64,000 bases of DNA from an uncultured Campylobacter sp. GTDB taxonomy: Bacteria; Campylobacterota; Campylobacteria; Campylobacterales; Campylobacteraceae. Shown here piece after piece: positions 17,346 through 26,439 of this stretch. The stretch lies in the NCBI RefSeq assembly GCF_938017775.1, contig NZ_CALIIU010000079.1, positions 1 through 64,000 on the forward strand, in the 5' to 3' direction. The notes beneath the pieces were generated by a model, which made no database searches, was not told where the DNA came from, and was given only the letters and a program-made list of their open reading frames with translations. Position numbers and translations under genes: made by a program. The stretch's first letter is position 1. Every line of letters starts with the position of its first letter.

Positions 17346-17953
17346 TAACCATAGCGCTACCGAAAGGCCGCATAGCCGACGACACGCTTAAAATTTTCAA
17401 AACCATCTTCGGGCTTGATTTCGCCTTTGAGGATCGCAAACTCATAATGCAAGAGGGGGATTTTAAATTCCTCTACGTCCGCAACCAAGATATCCCTACT
17501 TACGTTATGGGCGGTGCGGCGGATATCGGCGTAGTGGGGCTTGACGTGCTTGAGGAGCACCGCCCAGACGTACTTACGCTGCTCGATCTTAAAATCGGAA
17601 AATGCCGCGTCTGCGTGGGCGTACATGCGGGCACTCAGCTAAACTACGGCGCTCCGAGCCTAAAAATCGCTACGAAAATGCCCAACATCACTCGCGAATA
17701 CTTCGCTTCCAAGGCCGTCGCCGTAAATATCATCAAACTCTACGGCTCGATCGAGCTAGCCCCGCTCATAGGGCTTGCCGACGCTATCGTCGATGTCGTG
17801 GAGACCGGCGCTACGATGAAGCAAAACGGGCTGCAGCCCGCAGAAACCATAATGCAAAGCTCCGCGCACCTCATCGCCAACAAAAACAGCTTCGTGCTAA
17901 AACGCGATGAAATTTTAAACCTACGAGATAAACTAGCCCGCGCGATCGCGTAA
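17342..17953 (+). CDS. hisG: ATP phosphoribosyltransferase, short form
   Basis: A 203-residue catalytic subunit for the first step of histidine synthesis (ATP + PRPP). Start ITIALPKGRIADDTLKIF, the YVMGGAADIGVVGLD loop and the PRPP-binding segment IVDVVETGATMKQNGL are clear. It lacks the C-terminal regulatory ACT-like domain, so it belongs to the HisG-S class that needs HisZ as partner and for feedback inhibition; no hisZ is in the window. It overlaps coaX by four bases and ends the operon. Confidence 0.95.
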   Translation: MITIALPKGRIADDTLKIFKTIFGLDFAFEDRKLIMQEGDFKFLYVRNQDIPTYVMGGAADIGVVGLDVLEEHRPDVLTLLDLKIGKCRVCVGVHAGTQLNYGAPSLKIATKMPNITREYFASKAVAVNIIKLYGSIELAPLIGLADAIVDVVETGATMKQNGLQPAETIMQSSAHLIANKNSFVLKRDEILNLRDKLARAIA

Positions 17954-19370
17954 TGCCCGCTTGCCCGCCGCACGGTATTTACGACCGGCTTAGCGTACTT
18001 CCGTAAATCATCATTGCTTGCCTTGCCACTGTCGTTTAAAAATCGCTGTTGCAGATAGAATTTTTTGGCAGCAAACGCACCACTTAATTTAGAAATCCTG
18101 CGAATTTGATTTATCAAGAGGTGGATGCGCTTTGCCGAGCCGCGCAGCGTAAAATTTTAAAATTTATCGCTACAAAATTCTAAATTTAGCCCTAAATTTA
18201 CAGCTCGCGAAATTTCAAAGCACAAACCTCCGCGGCGCAGAATTTCAAAATTCTAAAATCCCACTTCACAATTTCACGTCGTAAAATTTAAAATTCTCGC
18301 GAACTCTAAATTTGAGCTCAAATTCCAGCGGCTTGGAAACGGCAGAATTTCTGAATTTCAACTCGCTAAATTTCGCCGCTCAAAATCGTGCAAAATTTAA
18401 TCGGCGCTACTCTTTAAGCATAGGAAGCAGCTTGCGCAAAAATTAAGATGCTAGCCGTCCGCATCGCAGCGACGTAGAACTCCACAAGCCCCGCGTGCAA
18501 GACGATCCCTGGCTGCAGCGACATTTGAAAAACTGCTTCATAAGGCTTACAAAGCCCGCACAAGCAGCATTATCACCTATATTTTCGGGCAGGACAAACA
18601 CGCTTAGCGCGAGCAATATATACAGCGCGAAAAATTTCAAATACAGCCGTTTAACAATTTTGATAAATTTTGGATTTAAGACAGGTTGCGTCCCGACGCC
18701 CGGCTCGAGCCCAGTCCGCGCTAGCTTGATTTTTTCGGGCACCGTTTGCTTGGGTCAGCTTTGTTTCGGATTTTTTCTGCACGTCTTAAGTCCGTTTTTG
18801 CGTACTTTACTAAATTTGCTCAGCGAAATTTTACTGCGATAAAATTTTACGTAGTAAAGCTATACCTAAAATTTCAAATCCGCTAAAGTTTAAAATTTTA
18901 AAGCTGCGCGGGGATTCGCCAAAGTAAGGCTTCGTTCGCAAAAATTTAGCTCGAAATTTAAACGCTCATGCCGTTTGTCGTGCCGCAGGTAGGCTAGTGC
19001 GACAATATAATTCAACTCTGTCGAGGTACGGCGAGCTGTTATTGCGGCAACTCAAACGGCATGCTACCAAGCCTCACCGACGCAATAAAGCAGGAAGCGG
19101 TCTATGTGCCTGTAAAAATTTGTGGCAGATAAATTTCCGCCGCAATAAACGCAATAAATTTAGATATCGAGAGCGATCCGTGCGGTTTTGGTTTCTGCGC
19201 GTAACACAGCAAATTTTGTGCGCGGCAAGCTTTGAGCCAATATTGTCGTCTCTTATCGCAACCGCGCCAAAGTCTAGGCTCTCTGCGCGCTCAAATATCG
19301 CTTGCGTGCGGCACAACAAGCAAGAATAAATTTTAACCGACCTAGCGTGGCGATAGAGCGGCTACCCCGC
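17954..19370. other. 1.4-kb spacer without a convincing gene
   Basis: Between hisG and dnaE. It is filled with short AAATTT/AAAATT blocks separated by GC-rich 5-15-mers. Open frames of up to 115 codons exist on both strands (for example 18443-18742 minus, with a hydrophobic stretch FALYILLALSVFVL), but none has a ribosome binding site or a recognisable family. A structured element lies at 18968-19062. The segment could include decayed genes. Confidence 0.5.
18968..19062. other. Nested inverted repeat, candidate structured RNA or cruciform
   Basis: Three nested stems: ATGCCGTTTG/CAAACGGCAT (18968-18977 with 19053-19062), TGCCGCA/TGCGGCA (18981-18987 with 19043-19049) and CGACA/TGTCG (19000-19004 with 19019-19023). 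They stack in register with small internal loops. Strand and role are unknown. Confidence 0.4.
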
Positions 19371-22300
19371 CTACGCCGCGATGATTTCGCGCACCTTTTC
19401 GGTGAAATTATCGCTCACGATGTATTCGGTCGGATAAACGAGCACCTCGCTGCCGTTGCGGATCCGTAGAATCAGCCGCTTGGTGTTTTTTAGCGCCGTG
19501 TCGCAAAAGGCGAGGTGGTAAATTTTATAAATTTTCTCGCGACTAAGCTCGCCCAAGCTTAGCTCAAACTCGAAATCCTGCGCGTTTTTGCGCTGTGCCT
19601 CGCGCTCTTTGCGCGCCTTAAAGGCGGGATCCTCCGCAGTAAACCCGCCCCTTCGCTCCGCAAAATTCCCGCTGCCGTAGCCGCCGCCTCGTTCGCCTCC
19701 GAAGTTTCCGCCGAAGCCGGAATTACCGCCGTTAAAGCCTCCGCGCTCCCTACCGCCAAAGCCTCGCACCTTGCTAGGTGCGTAGCCGTCGATATTTTGC
19801 GCGGCATCTAGAGTTAAAATTTCATCCAGATAAATTTGAAATTTCCCGCCGTAAGGGGATGTATTTTTGCTAAGCCGCGCCCAAAACGCCATCGGGCGCT
19901 CCAGCTGCGCATCCGTTAGCGCAGTGACCGCATCACAAATATCGCCGAATGCGCTCATCTCGAAGCTGCCCGCAAGATCAAGCACCGTAAGATTTGCCAT
20001 CTGCTTACCCGATTTGGTCGTGCGGGTGTGGACGTTTTCGATCTTGCCGACGCATAAAATTTTAACGCTCGCATCCTCGTCGCCCACCAGTTCGTCGAAT
20101 TCGTTAGATTTGGTATGTGCAATCGCTCCAAGCTGCGCGGCGTAGGCTTTGAGTGGATTCTCGCTCAAAAATACTCCCGCGCGTGGACGAAAGCTCGCAT
20201 CGCGGGCGTTTTGCAGGCTCATCATCGAAAGAAACGACAGCTGATACGCCGCGCCGCCGACCGCGCTTTTTGAAATTTTAATCATAAAAGCATACGGACG
20301 CTCCCGCTCCTGCGGGCTTAAATTTTCGATCGCCTTTAGCGCGTTATCGAACACCGCGAGCTCGAAGCTGCCGTGCAGATCAAGCACGTTTAAAATCCCC
20401 ATTTTTTTGCCCGTTTTCGTCATGCGCGTGGATAGATCCTCGATCCGCCCCACGCTAAGCACCTCGGCGCTATCGCCCTCGATCTCGCTAAACGCCGAGG
20501 ATAGAGCGTAATCGATCCCGTCCATCTCCTCTTTGTAATCATCCAGCGGATGCCCCGAGAGATACACGCCCACGGTCTGCTGCTCAAATTTTAAAATTTC
20601 GCCCTGCGGAAATTCCTTGTCGGTATCGACGAAGCTTACGCTCATGCCGCTCGTCATATCCTCATCCTCGCCAAAAAGCGAGCTTGCGGCGTCCTTTTTA
20701 ATCTCGGTGATCTTCTTCATCACGTCTAGGATATTTTCCATGTTTTGAATCATCGCCAAGCGACTCTTACCCAGACAATCCATCGCGCCCGCATAGATCA
20801 ACGACTCGATGACCTTTTTATTGACGCGGAAATTATCCACGCGCGCAGCAAAATCGTCGATGCTTTGAAATTTAGCCTCGCTTTGAAGCTCTAAGATATT
20901 CTCGATCGCGGCACCGCCTACCCCCTTGATCGCGCCAAGACCGTAGATGATCGAGGTGCCAGATTTGGAATTTTCGTCGTCCACGACGCTAAAGCCTCTT
21001 AAGCTTTGATTGATCGACGGCGGCAAAAGCCCGATGCCTAGGCGGCTAGCCTCGTCGATATATTTTGAAATTTTATCGGTGTTGCCCTCTTCTGAAGTAA
21101 GCAGCGCCGCCATAAACTCCGCCGGATAGTAGGTCTTAAGATAGGCTGTTTGAAAGGTAATCATCGAATACGCCGCAGCGTGGGATTTGTTAAAGCCGTA
21201 GGAGGCAAATTTCATAATCAGATCAAATAGCTCATCCGCCTTAGCTACGTCAAAGCCCAGCTCTTTAGCGCCGTTTAGATACTGCTCGCGCATGTGGGCA
21301 AGCTTCTTTTCATCCTTCTTACCCATCGCGCGGCGCACCAGATCGGCATCGCCCAAGCTAAAGCCGCCCACCTTCTGCACGATCTGCATGACCTGCTCTT
21401 GATAGACGATGATGCCATATGTTGGCTCTAAAATTTCTTTTATCTCGGGGAAGATATAGCTAGCGCTCAGCTCGCCGTGTTTGATCCTGATAAAATCAGG
21501 GATTAGATCCATAGGCCCCGGGCGGTATAGCGAGATCATCGCGATGATATCCTCGAAGCGGTCGGGGCGCAGGTTCATCGCCAGATCCTGCATGCCCGCG
21601 CCCTCGATTTGGAAAATCCCCAGCGTGTTGCCGCTTTGAATCGTTTTGTAAGTGCGTGGATCGTTAAAGTCTATCTCCTCCCAAACTATGTCGCGATTAT
21701 AGCGGCGCTTGACGAGCTTGATGGCATTATCGATCACATCGAGGTTTTTTAGACCCAGGAAGTCAAATTTTATCAGATCGACGTCCTCGAGATAGTTTTT
21801 GGTGTATTGCGTTACTAGGCGCGCATCCTCGCCCTTATCCTGCTTAAATAGCGGTGCTTTGTTCCACAGTGGCTCGTTTGAAATCACCACTCCCGCGGCG
21901 TGCATACCTGCATTGCGATTTAGCCCTTCAAGGCCCAGCGCAAACTCCCAAACCTGCTGTGCGATCGGATCTGCATCGATAAATTCTTTCAGCTTCGGCT
22001 CGGCGTCGTAAGCCTGCGTAAGCGTGATGCCTAGCTTATCGGGGATCAGCTTCGCCATCTTATCGGCTTGCGAAAGCGGCATATCGCAGACGCGAGCCAC
22101 GTCGCGAATAACGCCGCGCGCGAGCAGCTTACCGAAGGTCGCAACCTGCGCGACATTGTATTTGCCGTACTGATCGATGACGTAGTCGATCACTTCGCCT
22201 CTGCGCGCCTGGCAAAAATCCACGTCAATATCGGGCATCGAGATACGCGACGGGTTTAAAAATCGCTCGAAAAGCAGATTATACGGGATCGGATCGAGGT

Positions 22301-23516
22301 CGGTAATGCGAAGCGCGTACGCGCAAATGCTGCCCGCCGCAGAGCCGCGACCTGGGCCAACCGGAATGTCGTGATCCTTCGCCCAGTTGATGAAATCCTG
22401 CACGATGACCATATAGCCCGAAAAATGCATGTTTTTGATGATGGCAAGCTCCTTTTCCAGGCGCTCGCGATAAATTTCATGCTTAGTAGGATCAATAAAT
22501 TTAAGGCGCTCTTTAAGCCCTTCGCGGCACAGATGATCGAATAAAAAATCGTCGTTTACAAAGCTATAGCGCTCCGAGGGCTGGGGCAGCGAAAGCCCGA
22601 GCCTGGCGGCGTATTCGATCGTAAATTTAAAATTCGGCGGCGTCGGCGCATAGTCCTTCTCGTCGAAAGCAAATTTCAGATTGCACTTTTGCACGATCTC
22701 GGCGGTATTTTCGATCACTTCGGGGATGTCGGCAAAAAGCCGCCTCATCTCCTCGTCGCTTTTTACGTAAAATTCCGAAACGACGTGTTTTAGGCGGTCG
22801 CCGTCGTTGATCGTCTTGCCCATCGAGATGCACTGATAGACGTCATGGGCCTTGGCGCGATCCTTGCGCGAGTAGTGAGCGTCGTTGGTAGCGATGATCT
22901 TGACGCCGATTTCGCGTGAGAGGCGGATGAGGTCTTTATCGACGTTTAATTGCTCGCCGATGCCGTGGCGCATGATCTCTAGATAAAAATCCTCGCCGAA
23001 AATTTCCTTATATTCAAGCGCCGCTTTTTTCGCCGCTTCGTAGCCGCCCGCGCCACGTTTTAAATTTCGCTCGCTTCTATTTAGATGAAATTCCACCTCG
23101 CCCGCTAGGCATGCCGAGGAGCAGATGAGCCCCTCGCTGTGCTCTTTTAAAATTTTTTTGTTGATCCTCGGATAGTAGTAGAAGCCGTCCAAAAATGCGC
23201 GCGAGCTAAGATACATTAAATTTTTGTAGCCCGTCTCGTTTTTGGCGAGCAGTATCAAGTGATAGCGCTGGCGGTCGCTTTTATCGCCAATGTCGTCATG
23301 GTTGTGCAGGTAGGTCTCGATGCCGATGATCGGCTTGATGCCGTGCTTTTTCATCGTCTGATAGAAGTCTATCGCGCCGAACATATTGCCGTGGTCGGTG
23401 ATCGCACACGCCTTGGTGCCGCGGCTCTGCAAAAGCTCGGCGAGCTCGCTTACTTTATTCGCGCCGTCTAGCAGCGAATACTCGGTATGAAGGTGCAGGT
23501 GGGTGTAGTCGCTCAT
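19371..23516 (-). CDS. dnaE: DNA polymerase III alpha subunit, enlarged C-terminus
   Basis: A 1381-residue replicative polymerase. Order: PHP domain (residues 1-250, starting YTHLHLHTEYSLLDGA), polymerase palm with GPGRGSAAGS near 390 and the catalytic PDIDVDF near 427, fingers (FNKSHAAAYS near 775), then two consecutive OB-like modules, LSVGRIEDLSTRMTKTGKK near 1017 and LCVGKIENVHTRTTKSGKQ near 1152. A Gly/Arg-rich stretch follows at about 1249-1292 (GFGGRERGGFNGG and similar), then a conserved tail. It exceeds E. coli DnaE (1160) by about 220 residues. ATG at 23516 has AAAAGG upstream and a TATAAT box. It is transcribed alone. Confidence 0.96.
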   Translation of the reverse strand: MSDYTHLHLHTEYSLLDGANKVSELAELLQSRGTKACAITDHGNMFGAIDFYQTMKKHGIKPIIGIETYLHNHDDIGDKSDRQRYHLILLAKNETGYKNLMYLSSRAFLDGFYYYPRINKKILKEHSEGLICSSACLAGEVEFHLNRSERNLKRGAGGYEAAKKAALEYKEIFGEDFYLEIMRHGIGEQLNVDKDLIRLSREIGVKIIATNDAHYSRKDRAKAHDVYQCISMGKTINDGDRLKHVVSEFYVKSDEEMRRLFADIPEVIENTAEIVQKCNLKFAFDEKDYAPTPPNFKFTIEYAARLGLSLPQPSERYSFVNDDFLFDHLCREGLKERLKFIDPTKHEIYRERLEKELAIIKNMHFSGYMVIVQDFINWAKDHDIPVGPGRGSAAGSICAYALRITDLDPIPYNLLFERFLNPSRISMPDIDVDFCQARRGEVIDYVIDQYGKYNVAQVATFGKLLARGVIRDVARVCDMPLSQADKMAKLIPDKLGITLTQAYDAEPKLKEFIDADPIAQQVWEFALGLEGLNRNAGMHAAGVVISNEPLWNKAPLFKQDKGEDARLVTQYTKNYLEDVDLIKFDFLGLKNLDVIDNAIKLVKRRYNRDIVWEEIDFNDPRTYKTIQSGNTLGIFQIEGAGMQDLAMNLRPDRFEDIIAMISLYRPGPMDLIPDFIRIKHGELSASYIFPEIKEILEPTYGIIVYQEQVMQIVQKVGGFSLGDADLVRRAMGKKDEKKLAHMREQYLNGAKELGFDVAKADELFDLIMKFASYGFNKSHAAAYSMITFQTAYLKTYYPAEFMAALLTSEEGNTDKISKYIDEASRLGIGLLPPSINQSLRGFSVVDDENSKSGTSIIYGLGAIKGVGGAAIENILELQSEAKFQSIDDFAARVDNFRVNKKVIESLIYAGAMDCLGKSRLAMIQNMENILDVMKKITEIKKDAASSLFGEDEDMTSGMSVSFVDTDKEFPQGEILKFEQQTVGVYLSGHPLDDYKEEMDGIDYALSSAFSEIEGDSAEVLSVGRIEDLSTRMTKTGKKMGILNVLDLHGSFELAVFDNALKAIENLSPQERERPYAFMIKISKSAVGGAAYQLSFLSMMSLQNARDASFRPRAGVFLSENPLKAYAAQLGAIAHTKSNEFDELVGDEDASVKILCVGKIENVHTRTTKSGKQMANLTVLDLAGSFEMSAFGDICDAVTALTDAQLERPMAFWARLSKNTSPYGGKFQIYLDEILTLDAAQNIDGYAPSKVRGFGGRERGGFNGGNSGFGGNFGGERGGGYGSGNFAERRGGFTAEDPAFKARKEREAQRKNAQDFEFELSLGELSREKIYKIYHLAFCDTALKNTKRLILRIRNGSEVLVYPTEYIVSDNFTEKVREIIAA

Positions 23517-23540
23517 TTTGATCCTTTTTCTGTTGGAGCG

Positions 23541-23546
23541 ATTATA
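23541..23546 (-). promoter_or_regulatory. -10 box for dnaE
   Basis: TTAATATAATCGC on the minus strand gives TATAAT 25-30 bp before the dnaE ATG. Confidence 0.5.
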
Positions 23547-23837
23547 TTAAATTCGGGCTTTAGAAACGGTCAAATTTAATGAAATTTTAGCTTAAATTTC
23601 AGCGCGAAATTTTACGATTAAATTTTGTTACGGAATTTTATTTCGGAGGTTTTACATTCTGGGTTTTGCGGATTAAATTTTGACAAAATTTTAAGCTTAA
23701 AATGCTGTGATGAAATTCCACTATCATAAAATTTCACCTCGATGGAATTTTGAGCCAACGCAATTCCGCAAAATTCTACGACTTAGATCATCGTAAAATT
23801 TTGCGGTTTAAAATTCCGCTTGCAAAGCCTTACGGCT
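23547..23837. other. Repeat-like A/T-rich spacer
   Basis: About 290 bp with more than ten AAATTT or AAAATT blocks spaced 15-25 bp apart with GC-rich linkers. I see no gene. Confidence 0.5.
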
Positions 23838-24518
23838 CTACGATCTTGAGAATTCCACGATCGCTTTGGCAAGCTCTCTAGTAGGATCGACGAAAATTTT
23901 ATCGCTTTTGATTAACGGCAAAAATAGCGGCAGCTCGGTGCAGGCAACGACGTAAATATCAGCATCGATTTTACCTAGCAAATTCTCAAAAGCCCCCACG
24001 TATTCGGCAGTCTTGCCCGCCTTAACGCCTTTGTAGATACAATCCATCAAAATCGCTTGATTTTCTTCGCCGAGATCCACGCTGATTAGCCCCGCTTCTT
24101 TGAGCGGATCGTCGTAAATTTTAGCTTTTTTTGTACCGATAGTGGCTAGCACAGCGATTTTATGAGCGTTTGGATAATTTTTACGGATCGCTTTTACGGT
24201 GATCTCGGCGATATGAATTAGCGGGATTTCCGCCGCAGCTTCTACATCGTCTGCGAAAAAATGCGCCGTGTTGCACGCCATCGCAAACGCCTTGCAGCCT
24301 GCATTTTTGAGCCTAACAGCGCTCTCACTTAGGCGCGGAAGCGGATTTTCACCTTTGCCTAAGATAAACGCCGTGCGATCTTCGATCTGCGGATAGCTAT
24401 CAATTACAAGCGGAATATTTTCTTGATCGCTGCTCGCCGCAGTCTCTTCTATGATCTTCATATACAGATCCGCACTCGCTAAAGGTCCCATTCCACCGAT
24501 AATCCCAACTCTTTTCAT
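23838..24518 (-). CDS. Aspartate/glutamate racemase family protein
   Basis: A 226-residue PLP-independent racemase of the Asp/Glu racemase superfamily. Both catalytic cysteines are in place: MACNTAH near residue 83 and VACTELPL near residue 193, with the N-terminal GIIGGMGPLAS loop. Likely substrates are aspartate or glutamate (YgeA/RacX-like broad racemases are also possible). It lies 28 bp behind a dicarboxylate/amino acid:cation symporter in the same direction, which suggests uptake plus racemisation of an acidic amino acid. The peptidoglycan-specific MurI should be a separate gene elsewhere. Confidence 0.85.
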   Translation of the reverse strand: MKRVGIIGGMGPLASADLYMKIIEETAASSDQENIPLVIDSYPQIEDRTAFILGKGENPLPRLSESAVRLKNAGCKAFAMACNTAHFFADDVEAAAEIPLIHIAEITVKAIRKNYPNAHKIAVLATIGTKKAKIYDDPLKEAGLISVDLGEENQAILMDCIYKGVKAGKTAEYVGAFENLLGKIDADIYVVACTELPLFLPLIKSDKIFVDPTRELAKAIVEFSRS

Positions 24519-24546
24519 AGCTCGTCCTTTCTAAATTTTACTTGGG

Positions 24547-25863
24547 TTAATTCTCCCACTTACTCATATCCATTTCGTTTTCGCTCTTTGCGACGTAGAT
24601 CGACGCGACAACATCGCCCGTTACGTTCATCGAGGTTCGCCCCATATCCAAAATCGCGTCAATGCCCAAAATCATTCCGTAAGCGATCGCTACATTACCG
24701 CTTACCTTGACGCCGATAGATTCGAGCACTAAAAGCAGCATCAGCGCACCAGCTCCCGGAACTCCGGCAGTTCCGATCGCAGCAAGCATCGAAGTGATGA
24801 TGATCGTGAGATAGTGGCTGCTGTTTAGATCGATACCGCAAGCATTAGCGATAAAGAGCGTGCACACGCCCAAATACACGGTCGTGCCGTTCATATTCAC
24901 CGTAGCGCCCACAGGCAAAACAAAGCCGTAGATCGCCTTTGGAATTCCCATATCTTCGGCGGTTTGCATCGTAATCGGAAGCGTGCCGTTGGAGCTGCGG
25001 GTAACAAAAGCCGTAAGCATCGGCGGGCGCACTTTTTTAAGGAATTTAATCGGGCTAACTCCGATAAGCATACAAATAACGCAATAAACCACAAATACTT
25101 GAATAGCAAGTCCCACGTATAGGGTAATCGTGACGTTTAGTAGCGAGCTAAAAGCCTCGATACCGCTTTTATTAAACACTACAAACATTAGCGCAAAAAC
25201 GCCAATTGGTGCGTATTGCATCACCCAATGCACGACCTTAAACATAATTTCGCTCATTCCATCGAAAAAATTATAAACCGTATCAGCGGAATTTTTAATA
25301 CGAGCATCACTACTGTCGCGGCAAAACGCAAGCCCTACGCCAAGAAATAAGCAAAACGCGATGATCGGCAAAATTTCGCCCTTGGCTATGGAATCAAAAG
25401 GATTCGTAGGAATTATATTAAGCAAAATTTTACTCATACTAGGCGCGTTCGCTGCCTTTTCGACAGCCTTGGACGCATCGCTTAGATCAAGCCCGCTACC
25501 TGGAGAAAATACAAACGCACACGCTAGGCCGATGACGATCGCAAAAAGCGTAGTTATAGCGTAAAATATGATCGCCTTAACGCCTACTTTGCCCAGGTGC
25601 GCGGGCGAGATACTGCTAGTGCCCACGATGAGCGAACAGATAATGATCGGCACCATAATCATCTTTAAAAGCCGCACGAAAAGATCTCCCAAAGGCGTTA
25701 AAATCGCCACCCACGTGGTATCACCCACCGGCATATTTTTAGGTAGTAACATACCAATCGCAGAGCCCAACACTAAAGCGATAATGATGCGCCAAAGCAA
25801 GCTTGAGTTAAAATAAAAGGCTAAAATTCCGCCTTTTTTCGTTTGATTTTCTGACATGGACAT
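24547..25863 (-). CDS. Dicarboxylate/amino acid:cation symporter (DAACS family)
   Basis: A 438-residue transporter with eight helices and two re-entrant loops. Signatures: the serine-rich loop SSNGTLPITMQ, the VGATVNMNGTT sodium/substrate motif, and the second hairpin TAGVPGAGALMLLL. It imports glutamate, aspartate or C4-dicarboxylates with Na+ or H+. The second loop reads AGVPG, as in GltP/GltT-like carriers. It precedes the acidic amino acid racemase by 28 bp, likely as one unit. The exact substrate cannot be read from sequence. Confidence 0.9.
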   Translation of the reverse strand: MSMSENQTKKGGILAFYFNSSLLWRIIIALVLGSAIGMLLPKNMPVGDTTWVAILTPLGDLFVRLLKMIMVPIIICSLIVGTSSISPAHLGKVGVKAIIFYAITTLFAIVIGLACAFVFSPGSGLDLSDASKAVEKAANAPSMSKILLNIIPTNPFDSIAKGEILPIIAFCLFLGVGLAFCRDSSDARIKNSADTVYNFFDGMSEIMFKVVHWVMQYAPIGVFALMFVVFNKSGIEAFSSLLNVTITLYVGLAIQVFVVYCVICMLIGVSPIKFLKKVRPPMLTAFVTRSSNGTLPITMQTAEDMGIPKAIYGFVLPVGATVNMNGTTVYLGVCTLFIANACGIDLNSSHYLTIIITSMLAAIGTAGVPGAGALMLLLVLESIGVKVSGNVAIAYGMILGIDAILDMGRTSMNVTGDVVASIYVAKSENEMDMSKWEN

Positions 25864-26107
25864 CTCCCTGCACTAAGAATTTTAACGGAATTCTACTGCA
25901 ACTTGCCATAAAATAAAATTTAATCGGTCGCCAAATGAAAGTTAAATTTGAAAATTCAATCGCGAGCTTAACTAAATTTTAAAGCTGAAATTATGCGGCA
26001 AGCTTTGTCTTTTGAAGTTATGAAGCGGAATTTCAAAGGAAAAACGACGCATGAAATTTATAGAATTTTGCGGATTTTGATGTAGTGAAAAGCAAAAAAT
26101 TTTGTGG

Positions 26108-26184
26108 TGGTGGGCTCACTAGGACTTGAACCTAGGACCATCCGGTTATGAGCCGGATGCTCTAACCAACTGAGCTATGAGCCC
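26108..26184 (-). tRNA. tRNA with CAU anticodon (Met elongator or Ile2)
   Basis: The minus strand folds as a cloverleaf: acceptor GGGCTCA/TGAGCCC, D arm AGCTCAGTTGGTTAGAGC, anticodon arm ATCCGG-CTCATAA-CCGGAT, T arm CCTAGGTTCAAGTCCTAG, discriminator A and an encoded CCA at 26108-26110. Anticodon CAU with loop CTCATAA fits both elongator tRNA-Met and the lysidine-modified tRNA-Ile2; without initiator features (there is a normal 1-72 pair) it is not tRNA-fMet. Deciding between Met and Ile2 needs comparison with the other CAU tRNAs of the genome. Confidence 0.93.
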
Positions 26185-26439
26185 GCCAGCGGTAAAAAAG
26201 AAATGTGATTTTACAAAAATAATCTTAAAACGGCGTTAAAATTCTAACCGCAGAATTTTATGTAACTTAGGCCCGCTCAAATCGTGGCTAAATTTCACAC
26301 CAAAGCACACAACTTTATCTGATTTCCGATCAGATCACTTTCGTGCGCACAAGGCGGCGTAAATTTAAGACAAAATTTATATAAATTCCAGCTCTTAAAT
26401 CCGCCGCGATAAATCTAATCCGCTCGCAAATCGCGTAAA

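Noticed and set aside
18443..18742. 99-codon minus frame with a hydrophobic stretch
   Set aside because: No ribosome binding site, the opposite strand is open too, and no family resemblance. Kept as part of the spacer.
26108..26184. Initiator tRNA-Met
   Set aside because: First acceptor pair is G-C and the anticodon stem lacks the three G-C pairs of initiators (GGG/CCC).
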